Positions 1 through 7,854 of a stretch of DNA of 45,972 nt are shown here, piece by piece. Source of the DNA: an uncultured Lachnospiraceae bacterium (GTDB lineage: Bacteria; Bacillota; Clostridia; Lachnospirales; Lachnospiraceae). Every line of letters starts with the position of its first letter. The first letter of the stretch is position 1. A program made the translations under genes and the position numbers. The DNA is taken from positions 1 through 45,972 of the forward strand of contig USKC01000001.1 of assembly GCA_900555195.1 (NCBI GenBank), given 5' to 3'. The notes under the pieces are model-generated. The model was not told where the DNA came from. It was given only the letters and a program-made list of their open reading frames with translations, and searched no databases.

Positions 1-148
1 AAGCCAACCTTAAAAAAGGCATGTTTAATTTGTACTTTTTCTTGACATAGGACCATAAAGCTTTTCCGGCTCTCCATGAGCAGCTTTGTGCAAATTGACT
101 TACCTCTTGCCACATATCATCATCGAATGTGACTGATAAAATATTCAT
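1..148 (-). CDS. Partial protein, GNAT acetyltransferase-like N-terminus
   Basis: Only the first 49 codons are inside the window; the gene continues past the left edge. The ATG (148-146) sits seven to eight bases after a clear GGAGGAATTC ribosome binding site. The peptide begins MNILSVTFDDDMW and contains CSWRAGKAL. A short 'SWxAG' stretch near the N-terminus is seen in some Firmicute GNAT acetyltransferases, so that is my tentative family guess. The acetyl-CoA motif would lie outside the window, so function is unproven. It lies about 50 bp downstream of the DUF3795 gene on the same strand and may share its transcript. Confidence 0.6.
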   Translation of the reverse strand, partial: MNILSVTFDDDMWQEVSQFAQSCSWRAGKALWSYVKKKYKLNMPFLRLA

Positions 149-198
149 GCGAATTCCTCCGGATTATTTCTAAATAGATTGCTCCGATTTTTTAAATC

Positions 199-759
199 TT
201 AATCGCATTCACGAAGCTTCTTCCGCTTGCGTAATTTTAATACAATATGTTTCCTGTCGGCAGCTTCCAGCAGCAAAGCAGCTGCATGGGCGGATTTTTC
301 TTTTAAGGTCAAATTTGAAGTGCTTTCGTCCAATTCGGATAGGACATTTTCTAAATCATCTAATTCCAGCAAATTGACTGCGACACAAAACAGCGTTTTC
401 TTTCTTCCGTCATTATAATCAGTTAATAGATGATCTAACAGGACCTTTTTTCTCTGCTGTTTTGCCGTATAAAGATCCATTCCCAGTTCCATGAAATTTT
501 CCATATCCTGTTTTTGATGTTGGTGCGTGATAAAAGAATCGAATGCATCTATATTGTCGTATTTTTCGCAGGGATAATGTTTGCACTGGAAACAATATTC
601 TACATTTTCGTGTTGCAGACTGCATTTTGCCAGTGAACAGGACTGATTCCCTTCTCCGCCGCCGCACCCAGGACAGTGTTGATTTAGGTTCATGGGGCAT
701 AAGCCGCAGTTTAATCCGCATAGGGAAAATAATAAATTATCTCTCCTAAAATCTTTCAT
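199..759 (-). CDS. DUF3795-type cysteine-rich protein
   Basis: A 186-residue protein starting MKDFRRDNLLFSLCGLNCG. The N-terminal half is packed with cysteines (LCGLNCGLCPM, CPGCGGG, CSLAKC, YCFQCKHYPC), the pattern of DUF3795 proteins, which probably bind zinc or another metal; their biochemical role is unknown. The C-terminal half is charged and helical and ends in a Lys/Arg-rich tail. I chose the ATG at 759 because AGAAGAGGA lies just upstream and the cysteine domain starts there. An in-frame extension to 873 exists but has no ribosome binding site. It probably heads a two-gene unit with the acetyltransferase-like gene at the left edge. Confidence 0.8.
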   Translation of the reverse strand: MKDFRRDNLLFSLCGLNCGLCPMNLNQHCPGCGGGEGNQSCSLAKCSLQHENVEYCFQCKHYPCEKYDNIDAFDSFITHQHQKQDMENFMELGMDLYTAKQQRKKVLLDHLLTDYNDGRKKTLFCVAVNLLELDDLENVLSELDESTSNLTLKEKSAHAAALLLEAADRKHIVLKLRKRKKLRECD

Positions 760-886
760 GGAAAATCCTCTTCTGGTAAAAGTTAAGGCACAGTTTTTGG
801 CGACACCCTGCAGTGCTGCCAAATGCCCCTTTTTATGGGGTGATTTTTGTTTATCCGCTATCATCTGACTCATGAAATCCGTATTT

Positions 887-905
887 GCTCAATATTATAT
901 CATAC
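887..905 (-). promoter_or_regulatory. Possible promoter for the DUF3795 gene
   Basis: On the minus strand a perfect TATAAT (899-894) is preceded by TGA, giving an extended -10 of the TGnTATAAT type. No good -35 is visible. Transcription would start near 887 and give a leader of about 128 nt before the ATG at 759. The rest of 760-1098 holds no convincing gene; a small CCCC/GGGG hairpin occurs in the leader at about 824-838. Confidence 0.35.
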
Positions 906-1098
906 GGGAAAAAATCTTCACAGTTTCTAAAACACAAACCAGAAATATTTGCGGCTGCGCAGTTTTGGGCATTCTTCCGTGCCAGTCCGGCAGAAGTGCG
1001 GAGCAAATATTGCGTATAAAATTTGAAAAATATATCAGAACCACTTAAAATTTGTTACAATATAAACAGTCAGATCAAAATCGGGGGGAGGGGATACA

Positions 1099-1450
1099 AT
1101 GCTTGAAAATATACCATCTCAATCAACGATGTCGGAGCTGCTCGGATCATCTTTGTTTGAAGTTTGGCAGGCGTTATGTTCAGCGATCGATGAAAAATAT
1201 GAAATGGAACGGTTATGGAATACTGGCGGTAAGAATTGGACGTATGAATATAAATATCGCAGAGGCGGCAAAACCCTTTGCTGTCTATTAAAAGGAAACC
1301 GAACCGGAAATAACAATTCCGGTGTTTGCAAAGAAACAAATGGAATCTGCTATGTATGTAGATTTTGCGATCGAAGTCGCACAGAAGTTAAATTTATTTG
1401 TGAGTGAAAATGACCTGCAAGAACCAATCTTTTTTACAAAAGATAAATAA
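1099..1450 (+). pseudogene. Broken DUF3788-like gene joined out of frame to an unrelated tail
   Basis: A strong ribosome binding site (GGGGGGAGGGG) precedes the ATG at 1099. The first ~65 codons (MLENIPSQS, then DEKYEMERLW, then GGKNWTYEYKYRRGGKTLC) resemble the N-terminal half of DUF3788 proteins. After the RRGGKTL motif the frame degenerates into an uncharacteristic peptide ending at 1407. A different frame is open and protein-like from about 1292 to the TAA at 1448-1450, reading EPEITIPVFAKKQMESAMYV and on to FFTKDK. That tail does not match what I know of the DUF3788 C-terminus. The simplest reading is a deletion or recombination scar joining two gene fragments. A functional short protein (1099-1407) cannot be excluded. 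Confidence 0.5.
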
Positions 1451-1463
1451 AGGAGTGTGTGCA

Positions 1464-2219
1464 TTGTCTCAGAAAAACCACAGAATAGTCGATGGAAAGC
1501 TGCTTCAGACAGATAAAAAGTACGCCCAGCTCAAGCAGGGGCAGAAAGAAAAAATCGCAGAATGGATGGTTCTGGAGACCAGGGCATACTATGAGAAAAA
1601 TTATGTTTTTCCGGATGAGAAGCATGTGGATGAGGTGCTATCGAGGATCTATGCCAGGATAATGGAGGCGGATATCTGGATACCCTATAAGGAAGTGGCC
1701 CGCCATTACAGAAAGAAATGGGCGGATATCAACCGGCGGGTAAAACGTTCTCTGCATCCGTATGAGGAAACGAAAACAGAGACGGTCTGTTTTATGAACA
1801 TGTGCATGATACAGGATGAGGATGGAAAGGTTCTCGCGCTGGATAAAGTCAATGACAGCTATACCGGAACAACTTTTCCGGGCGGACATGTGGAAAAAGG
1901 AGAGACCTTTGCGGATTCGGTGATTCGTGAGGTCAGAGAGGAAACGGGGCTGGAAATTGTGCATCCTCTGTTCTGCGGAGTATATCATTGGATGAAAGCG
2001 GGCGTTCACAATATTCTGTTTTTGTATAAAGCCAGGGAATTTTCCGGAAACCTTGCCAGTTCGGAAGAAGGAAGGGTTTATTGGGTGCCTTTGGAGGAGT
2101 TCCGGGAAAAAGAGCTTGCCACAGGTATGGAATATGTTTTACAGATCATGGAATCTTCCGAGACCGGTGAGTGCTGCATGAGCCTGAAAGATGGAAAATA
2201 TGTTGGAACCTTGTATTAA
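1464..2219 (+). CDS. NUDIX hydrolase
   Basis: A 251-residue protein with a complete NUDIX box at about residues 141-163: G141, E147, then REVREETGL from R155, which supplies the metal-binding glutamates. NUDIX enzymes hydrolyse nucleoside diphosphates linked to another moiety; the box alone does not give the substrate (8-oxo-dGTP-type sanitation is one option). Residues 1-110 form a charged, helical N-terminal extension outside the NUDIX fold. I prefer the TTG at 1464 because AAAGGAG lies eight bases upstream. An upstream ATG at 1404 would overlap the broken gene and lacks a site. The start of the broken gene's tail-less reading and this gene are only 14 bp apart (1450/1464), so they may be co-transcribed. 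Confidence 0.85.
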   Translation: MSQKNHRIVDGKLLQTDKKYAQLKQGQKEKIAEWMVLETRAYYEKNYVFPDEKHVDEVLSRIYARIMEADIWIPYKEVARHYRKKWADINRRVKRSLHPYEETKTETVCFMNMCMIQDEDGKVLALDKVNDSYTGTTFPGGHVEKGETFADSVIREVREETGLEIVHPLFCGVYHWMKAGVHNILFLYKAREFSGNLASSEEGRVYWVPLEEFREKELATGMEYVLQIMESSETGECCMSLKDGKYVGTLY

Positions 2220-2249
2220 ACTCTCTGGATGGGCAAAGGGGAGGGGAAG

Positions 2250-2654
2250 ATGGCGCAGAAGAAGGATTATCTGACGGGAAACCGGGGCATGGCGTATATC
2301 AAAAAATCTATGACAGAAAGCTTTGGAGAGGCTGTGAAACTCATAGAGGAAAATCAGTATTTTAAGCATCATGGCTGGTTCCGGCTCAGGTATGAATACC
2401 TTCCTTTGCGCTATTTTATTTTGTTCGAGGGCGAATTCAATGCCTTTCATGTCCGCATTTTAAACCAGGACGACGGATTTATCGCGTTGAATCAATTAAC
2501 GGATTACGGCAATGAACTGCTGGAAGAGGATATTGCGGACGCTGTCCGCAAAATGAGGGAGCGTTTGAGCTCCCCCATCGCTTTTTATAAGGTTATAAAT
2601 GACAAACTGTATTTGCAGACAGATGGGATTTATAGAAGAGTCCGGAAGCGGTGA
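2250..2654 (+). CDS. Small protein of unknown function
   Basis: A 134-residue soluble protein, MAQKKDYLTG..., with no signal peptide or membrane segment. I do not recognise the family. It contains an aromatic central stretch (HHGWFRLRYEYLPLRYFILF) and ends in a basic RRVRKR. The ATG at 2250 is chosen because GGGGAGGGG ends about six bases before it; an in-frame ATG at 2229 has no site. It lies 30 bp after the NUDIX gene on the same strand, so the two are probably co-transcribed. It converges with the GNAT gene, with only four bases between the stop codons and no visible terminator. Confidence 0.7.
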   Translation: MAQKKDYLTGNRGMAYIKKSMTESFGEAVKLIEENQYFKHHGWFRLRYEYLPLRYFILFEGEFNAFHVRILNQDDGFIALNQLTDYGNELLEEDIADAVRKMRERLSSPIAFYKVINDKLYLQTDGIYRRVRKR

Positions 2655-2658
2655 CAGT

Positions 2659-3426
2659 TCAATATCTCCATATTTCAACAGCCGTATAAGCGTGGCTGAT
2701 ATGATATCCCAATTTTTCCGCCAATGCGGCGGAACCCATGTTGTGCGCATCCCAGCTGGGATATAAACCGCGTTTTTGGCATTCTAATATCAGTTTTGCC
2801 CCGCAGGCATATGCGAGGCCCTGGCGGCGGTATGGTTCTTTGGTGTCGATTTCCACCTCTATGCCTTCCAGGTATCTGGAATAGGAGGAGGCACCGGATA
2901 CGATCCTGTCCCCTTTACAGACCACAGCGCCGATTCCAAGGCGGCGGTAGTCCTCATAACATGGGAACTGGGATACGAGGTCGGAACTCCAGGTTTCAGC
3001 TTTGCATAAGTGATAGAGCGGCTCATCAATCATGGAAAGCGTATATCCGGACGGCAGGGAGGCAGCCGCGGCTTCCAGTTTTTCCCTGTCGAAGATATCC
3101 GGCTCCTTTTTGATCGCGTAGCGGGAGATACATTTCGCCCTGGGGCCGTACACCCGTGTGATTGTGCTCTGCCAGCGTTCATTTTGGGGCACCATAATCA
3201 TAAAAGTCTGGGTGCACCAATCGGGTTTGTATGCTGCTAATTCTGCATTTGGCTTTCCAGCAAAAAAGGTAAAATCGCCCAGAATGGCCATTGTTGCGGA
3301 CGGACTTTTTGGATCGTCCGCATAGAGCTTTCCCATGACCCCTTGCAGACAGGACCATATGAGCGTTTCTTCCCAGGCGCCGAATAAAGGGATAGCGGCG
3401 CTTTTGTCTTTTAATTCATAGATCAT
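2659..3426 (-). CDS. GNAT family N-acetyltransferase (ZmaR-like group)
   Basis: A 255-residue protein whose C-terminal half has the GNAT acetyl-CoA-binding pattern: a beta strand GIEVEIDT followed by EPYRRQGLAYACGAKLIL (RRQGLA is the pyrophosphate-binding R/QxxGxG/A loop, about residues 202-207), then AHNMGSAALAEKLGY, the usual 'N..S..ly.klGF' end of the fold. The long N-terminal half with a separate domain fits the GNAT_acetyltran group related to the zwittermicin-resistance protein ZmaR, so small-molecule acetylation is plausible. The substrate cannot be read from sequence. It is transcribed toward the small unknown gene. Its promoter must lie in 3427-3700, where I could not place a convincing -35/-10 pair. 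Confidence 0.85.
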   Translation of the reverse strand: MIYELKDKSAAIPLFGAWEETLIWSCLQGVMGKLYADDPKSPSATMAILGDFTFFAGKPNAELAAYKPDWCTQTFMIMVPQNERWQSTITRVYGPRAKCISRYAIKKEPDIFDREKLEAAAASLPSGYTLSMIDEPLYHLCKAETWSSDLVSQFPCYEDYRRLGIGAVVCKGDRIVSGASSYSRYLEGIEVEIDTKEPYRRQGLAYACGAKLILECQKRGLYPSWDAHNMGSAALAEKLGYHISHAYTAVEIWRY

Positions 3427-3693
3427 GTATTTCCTCTTATCGTGTTTTTTCTGAAATATAGGGGGAGGATCCTCTGCGGCAGTATGCCTCAGTACTCTCT
3501 TTCTTGCCGCGTTCCCGTTTGGCAGGGGAGAGCTACTATAGCGTTATTATACTGCTTTGCCAATGTTCGTCAAGTGCGTAAACAGCCAGGCCATATAGCA
3601 AGCGTTCCGCTCAGAATATTGAAACATCTTGAATGGAGAATATCTTAAATTGCGAATATCCTAAATGGCAAACAGATGCCGGAACGGCGGGGA

Positions 3694-3722
3694 TATGGTA
3701 TAATGTCATCAGACATTATACC
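3694..3722. promoter_or_regulatory. Perfect palindrome overlapping an extended -10 promoter
   Basis: GGTATAATGTC (3697-3707) and GACATTATACC (3712-3722) form a perfect 11-bp inverted repeat around ATCA. The left arm contains TATAAT (3699-3704) preceded by TGG, an extended -10 box pointing at the dehydrogenase about 105 bp downstream. The mirror arm carries the same TATAAT on the minus strand. A dimeric repressor bound here would block the promoter. The rest of 3427-3828 contains no gene; a repeated GAATATC(T/C)TAAAT motif occurs at about 3640-3665. Confidence 0.5.
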
Positions 3723-3828
3723 GGCCCGGAGCGCTTTTTGGAGAAGCGGACAGCCCGTTTTGCGGCCTTATGAAGAGGGCCTGGGATATGTCGGCAGCAC
3801 AGGGGGACATTCTAACAAGGAGGGGAAC

Positions 3829-4605
3829 ATGGACATTATTGAGAAAATGAGACTGGATGGAAAGAAGATTCTTGTGACAGGGGGAGCAAGAGGGATTGGG
3901 AAAAGTGTGGCGCTCGCCTTCGCGCAGGCAGGTGCGGCTGTGGCCATAGCGGATATGGACGGGGAGGCTGCACGCCTTACGGCGGAAGAGCTGGCGCTTC
4001 AGACTGGCAAAGAGATCATTTCCGTTCAGGCGGATGTGACGCAGCCGGAACAGGCGGAACGGATGGTTCGGGAAACGGTTGAGCAGTTCGGGCGTCTGGA
4101 TGTGGCTTTCTGCAATGCCGGGATCTGCATCAATGAAGCGGCGGAAGAGATGCGCTTTGAGCAGTGGAAGAAGGTAATTGATGTGAATCTGACAGGTGTT
4201 TTCCTTTCAGCGCAGGCGGCCGGCCGTGTTATGCTCGCACAGGGAGGCGGTTCGATCATCAATACGGCATCCATGTCGGCGCATATCGTGAACGTCCCTC
4301 AGAAGCAGTGCGCATATAATGCATCGAAGGCGGGCGTGATTCAGCTGACCAAATCGCTGGCTGTGGAGTGGGCGGACAGAAATGTGCGCGTCAACAGCAT
4401 CAGTCCCGGCTATATTGGGACGGATTTGACGCTGAATTCTCCCCAGCTGCAGCCGTTGATTCAGAAATGGAATGAGATGTCGCCTGTGCACAGGCTGGGG
4501 CGTCCGGATGAACTGCAGGCGATCTGCGTGTATCTGGCAGGCGACGCGAGCAGCTTTACAACAGGGGCAGATTTCGTGATAGACGGCGGATTTACCTGTT
4601 TTTAG
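3829..4605 (+). CDS. Short-chain dehydrogenase/reductase (SDR)
   Basis: A 258-residue classical SDR. The Rossmann nucleotide motif TGGARGIG is at residues 17-24, CNAG follows near residue 93, and the catalytic YNASK is at 163-167, with a conserved SPGYI(G)T segment after it. The C-terminus ends in GADFVIDGGFTC, the typical 'i.vDGG' finish. SDRs of this type oxidise or reduce sugars, polyols or keto-acids with NAD(P)H; gluconate/mannitol/xylulose-type dehydrogenases are the nearest family comparison, but the substrate is not identifiable. The start at 3829 follows AAGGAGGGG. It appears monocistronic, with a palindromic promoter upstream and a strong terminator downstream. Confidence 0.9.
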   Translation: MDIIEKMRLDGKKILVTGGARGIGKSVALAFAQAGAAVAIADMDGEAARLTAEELALQTGKEIISVQADVTQPEQAERMVRETVEQFGRLDVAFCNAGICINEAAEEMRFEQWKKVIDVNLTGVFLSAQAAGRVMLAQGGGSIINTASMSAHIVNVPQKQCAYNASKAGVIQLTKSLAVEWADRNVRVNSISPGYIGTDLTLNSPQLQPLIQKWNEMSPVHRLGRPDELQAICVYLAGDASSFTTGADFVIDGGFTCF

Positions 4606-4666
4606 AGAGCATATGCCCTTTCTTTCCATAGCTATAGAGGCTGTAGGGCAGTTTTGCCGATTTATC

Positions 4667-4709
4667 GAAAAAGACAATGCCGGAGGGAGCCCCTGGCATT
4701 GTCTTTTTC
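4667..4709. terminator. Bidirectional Rho-independent terminator
   Basis: A perfect 15-bp inverted repeat (GAAAAAGACAATGCC at 4667-4681 and its complement at 4695-4709) surrounds a 13-nt loop. The arms start and end in A/T runs, giving a T tract on either strand. It lies between the dehydrogenase and the end of the convergent cstA gene, so it can serve both. Confidence 0.85.
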
Positions 4710-4716
4710 CGACTTT

Positions 4717-6411
4717 TTATGCATGATCGGCAGCTTTTTTGCGTATCAGTTCTTTGCCGGAGGTGATGACGATCGTTACGCCGAGAATCATCAGCAGCAC
4801 GGCCACGATCAGCTGAAGGCCTTCCACCATGAATACGCCTGTCCCGGCTGAGAAAGCATTAACCAGCGCGATAAACCTCTGTACCAATGCCGTGAATGTG
4901 ACGATCAGCATGATGACAAACGGAGGGACGAGGGTTCTCATTTCCCTTCCGGTCACTTTCAGGAATACGCACAGGGTAATCAGCACCAGCGCGCTCAGCA
5001 GCTGATTGGCGCTTCCGAACAGAGGCCAGATGTTGGAATATCCGACCTGCGTTAGGATATAGCCGAACAGCAGGGTAACCAGAGTTGAAAAATATTTGTT
5101 GCAGAGCACCTTTCTCCATGCAGGTGCATGTTCCATATCATCCACGCTGAACAGCTCCTGGAAGGACATGCGCCCGATGCGGGCGACGGAGTCCAGTGTG
5201 GTGAAAGCCAGTGCGGAGACGCACATCGTCATGAAGCTTTGCGCCACATAGACCGGGATTCCGAACATTTCCAGGAAACCGGCCACGCCGGATGAGAAGA
5301 TCTGGAAAGGCGTTCCGACCGCAGCGGTTCCATCCGCGCTCGCTGCAGCGCCGGCCACGCAGAGTGCGACCACTGCCAGCAGGCTTTCCAGAACCATGGC
5401 GCCATAACCGACCTTCAGCATATCCTTTTCATTGGAAATCGTCTTGGAAGATGTGCCCGAGGATACCAGGCTGTGGAAGCCGGATACCGCGCCGCAGGCA
5501 ACCGTTACGAACAGGATTGGAAACAGCGTCCCAAGGCTGTCATTTTGGAAGCCGGTGAAAGCGGGAAGGTTCATGGAAGGGTGTGCGAAAATCAGCCCTA
5601 AAACCGCGCCGATAATCATTCCGATGAACATGAAAGTGGACATATAATCCCGGGGCTGCATCAGAAACCACATGGGGAATACTGCGGCAAGGAAGATATA
5701 TACGAATGCGATGTACACCCACATATCTTTTCCAAGGAATACCGGCAGATTCATGCCGCATACAAAAGCGAGAACCGTAAATACGAGCCCGAGAACCACT
5801 TCTTTCCAGCCGGTGCATTTCATTTTTCTCTGAATCAGGCCGAAAATGGCAGCAAAGAGGATGAAGAACAGGGAGATGCTTCCTGCCGCCCCGTTTACGG
5901 CCGCATTTTCGGAAAGGGTGGAAACACCGTCCGTTACCACGAAGGCGTTGAAGGTATCCGCCACCATGTCCGCAAAAGCTGCCATGACGATCAGCGTGAA
6001 CAGCCAGCAAAATCCCAGAAAGAGCTTCCGCCCGGTTTTGCCGATATATTTTTCGATCAAAAGCCCCATGGATTTCCCGTCATTTTTGACGCTGGCATAG
6101 AGCGCGCCGAAGTCTGTTACGGCGCCGAAGAAAATGCCGCCCAGGATGATCCACAGAAGGACGGGCAGCCATCCAAAGGCCGCTGCCTGGATCGCTCCGG
6201 TTACCGGGCCCGCTCCTGCGATGGATGAAAACTGGTGGGCGAATACGGTCCAGCCGTCGGTGGGCACATAGTCCTGCCCGTCATTGTGGACGACTGCAGG
6301 CGTTTTGGCCGTCGGATCGATTCCCCATTTTTTTGCCAGCCATCTGCCATACAGCGCATAAGCTGCGATGAGGCATACGGCTGCGATGAGTACGATTACA
6401 AGTGTGTTCAT
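4717..6411 (-). CDS. cstA: CstA-family carbon starvation transporter
   Basis: A 564-residue polytopic membrane protein of the CstA family. It starts MNTLVIVLIAAVCLIAAYAL, and has the family-typical segments DGxDYVPT (seen as GQDYVPTDGW), FAHQFSSIAGAGPVTGAIQA, and FHSLVSSGTSSKTI. E. coli CstA and BtsT import pyruvate, and CstA has also been linked to peptide uptake; either substrate is possible here. About 14-16 hydrophobic helices are visible. I chose 6411 because GGAGAGTGGAGAAGT precedes it; a longer reading to 6480 lacks a site and adds a non-membrane extension. It is preceded by a T-box leader, so expression should follow the charging of one tRNA. Confidence 0.93.
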   Translation of the reverse strand: MNTLVIVLIAAVCLIAAYALYGRWLAKKWGIDPTAKTPAVVHNDGQDYVPTDGWTVFAHQFSSIAGAGPVTGAIQAAAFGWLPVLLWIILGGIFFGAVTDFGALYASVKNDGKSMGLLIEKYIGKTGRKLFLGFCWLFTLIVMAAFADMVADTFNAFVVTDGVSTLSENAAVNGAAGSISLFFILFAAIFGLIQRKMKCTGWKEVVLGLVFTVLAFVCGMNLPVFLGKDMWVYIAFVYIFLAAVFPMWFLMQPRDYMSTFMFIGMIIGAVLGLIFAHPSMNLPAFTGFQNDSLGTLFPILFVTVACGAVSGFHSLVSSGTSSKTISNEKDMLKVGYGAMVLESLLAVVALCVAGAAASADGTAAVGTPFQIFSSGVAGFLEMFGIPVYVAQSFMTMCVSALAFTTLDSVARIGRMSFQELFSVDDMEHAPAWRKVLCNKYFSTLVTLLFGYILTQVGYSNIWPLFGSANQLLSALVLITLCVFLKVTGREMRTLVPPFVIMLIVTFTALVQRFIALVNAFSAGTGVFMVEGLQLIVAVLLMILGVTIVITSGKELIRKKAADHA

Positions 6412-6570
6412 ACTTCTCCACTCTCCTTTGTGCTTGTGCAATATAACTGGTTCAACGCCATGAAGGCGTAAATTGATCAAAGCCGGACACGTTTATGGAC
6501 GGGCTGGACTGAGAGGATAGCGGCGTATATCCACTGCTTTTTTTATCTCGATAGAAATTCTTCCGAAAAT

Positions 6571-6914
6571 AAAAAAATCGCCTTCCGACAGATTGCTCTG
6601 TCAGAAGACGAAATATCGATTCCGCGTTACCACTTCTTTTACCGGGTCGCCCGATCTCTCATTCCCGTCGTCCGATGAACTTCTTCCCATACCGTAGATA
6701 GGCCGGCCTGATATAGGAAAAGCTCCATGGATTAACAGGTTTCCTTATAACGGGGGAATTCCGGTCGGGGCTACTGATTCAGCTGTTCGCCCTGACTGCT
6801 CGCAGGTGATGGCTGTCCTGACCATGCTGTCCCCTCGCACCATCCGGAGACTCTCTGAAAACATATTGGTCTGGGAAGTCTTGTCCTGTTCTTCGCGTTG
6901 GCCTGTGTCAATTT
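6571..6914 (-). promoter_or_regulatory. T-box riboswitch leader of cstA (probable Ile specifier)
   Basis: On the minus strand the antiterminator T-box AGTGGTAACGCGG lies at 6634-6622. It is followed by a 13-bp GU-containing hairpin (CGTCTTCTGACAG, loop AGCAAT, CTGTCGGAAGGCG) and a run of seven T (6577-6571): an intrinsic terminator. Upstream, stem I shows the AGAGAG bulge and GGTGCGAG distal loop flanked by pairing arms (GACCA/TGGTC, TCTCC/GGGGA). By alignment to the usual specifier loop the codon reads ATC followed by A (6810-6808), that is isoleucine; this assignment is tentative. Uncharged tRNA should stabilise the antiterminator and switch cstA on. The 159 bp from the terminator to cstA (6412-6570) hold nothing else I recognise. 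Confidence 0.85.
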
Positions 6915-6920
6915 TGTTTT

Positions 6921-6948
6921 ATTATAACGCAGCTTTGCAAAAAGTCAA
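6921..6948 (-). promoter_or_regulatory. Promoter of the T-box-cstA transcript
   Basis: On the minus strand TTGACT (6948-6943) and TATAAT (6926-6921) are separated by 16 bp, a near-consensus sigma-A promoter. Transcription would begin near 6914, just before stem I of the T-box. Confidence 0.8.
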
Positions 6949-7039
6949 TAAATTATTTGATTATTTTACAAAAATATTTATCTGGTTTTACGAAATCCAT
7001 TAAGCCCTGCAGAGGTATCCCGGGATACAATACTCTGAC

Positions 7040-7077
7040 ATCCCCTATGCACAGGCAGATATCCCTTATGCGCAGGC
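7040..7077. repeat. 17-bp direct repeat with 21-bp period
   Basis: ATCCCCTATGCACAGGC (7040-7056) and ATCCCTTATGCGCAGGC (7061-7077) differ at two of 17 positions and start 21 bp apart, about two helical turns. They lie between the divergent cstA and MBL-hydrolase promoters, which suggests a regulator binding twice on one face of the DNA. Confidence 0.45.
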
Positions 7078-7111
7078 TGTGAAAGGCTGCGGCAGCGGTT
7101 CATCCATGCTT

Positions 7112-7141
7112 TTCCATAAGCGGGCTGGAATGTGATATAAT
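7112..7141 (+). promoter_or_regulatory. Probable promoter of the MBL-hydrolase gene
   Basis: A perfect TATAAT (7136-7141) preceded by TGTGA lies 25 bp before the start codon. The -35 (TTCCAT, 7112-7117, 18-bp spacer) is weak, so an activator may be needed. Confidence 0.45.
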
Positions 7142-7165
7142 CAAACTGTGAAAAGGAGGACGGCT

Positions 7166-7834
7166 ATGATACAGACACGGTTATTTATGGAGCATTTTTA
7201 TCTGTTGGAGGATGAGCGGGTACGGCAGTTTTTGATTGTGGGGGAAAAAGAAGCGCTGCTGATCGACACAGGGTTTGAAGACAGCCATGTGTACGATGTG
7301 GTAAGGAGCATCACCTCTTTGCCGGTGAAAGTGCTTCTGACACATGGAGATATGGATCATGTGGGAGGGCTGAAGGACTTTGGCTCCTGTTATCTGCATA
7401 AAGGGGACTGGAACCTGGTGCAGCAGGATATACGGCTGGAACCCTTGCGGGAGAAAGATGTATTTTGCTGTGGGGACTATCGATTGGAAGTGATCGAGAT
7501 CCCCGGACACAGCGATGGAAGCGTTGCATTTGCTGATTGGGATAAGAAACTGCTCATCACAGGAGATTCGGTGCAGAAGGATGGCCCGATCTATATGTTC
7601 GGGCCGCACAGGAACTTGGGGAAATATATTGAGAGCCTGAGAAAACTGCTGAAACTTTCGGACAGGCTGGACATGCTGCTTCCCTGCCATCACGATTGCC
7701 CGATTGACCCTGTCTATATCAGCAGGAATCTGCAGGATGCGGAAGCGCTCAGCAAAGGGCTGCTGAAAGGAAACAGACATTCCTTCCTACCCTGTTCTTC
7801 CTATCAGGGGAAATGGACAGAATTCTATTATTGA
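7166..7834 (+). CDS. MBL-fold metallo-hydrolase
   Basis: A 222-residue metallo-beta-lactamase-fold protein. The metal motif reads THGDMDHVGG (H60, D62, D64, H65), then a later histidine in EIPGHSDGS, an acidic LLITGDSVQ and a final LLPCHHD. In the classic HxHxDH motif position 62 would be histidine; here it is aspartate, a variation also seen in glyoxalase II-like clostridial relatives, so metal content may differ. The role is hydrolysis of a small thioester, lactam or phosphoester, unspecified. The ATG at 7166 follows AAGGAGG with ideal spacing. It nearly touches the following kinase-like gene, so the two form an operon. Confidence 0.88.
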   Translation: MIQTRLFMEHFYLLEDERVRQFLIVGEKEALLIDTGFEDSHVYDVVRSITSLPVKVLLTHGDMDHVGGLKDFGSCYLHKGDWNLVQQDIRLEPLREKDVFCCGDYRLEVIEIPGHSDGSVAFADWDKKLLITGDSVQKDGPIYMFGPHRNLGKYIESLRKLLKLSDRLDMLLPCHHDCPIDPVYISRNLQDAEALSKGLLKGNRHSFLPCSSYQGKWTEFYY

Positions 7835-7854
7835 GGATGGAGGCGATGGGAAAT

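Noticed and set aside
199..873. Longer start for the DUF3795 protein at 873
   Set aside because: The extra 38 residues have no ribosome binding site and lie outside the conserved cysteine domain.
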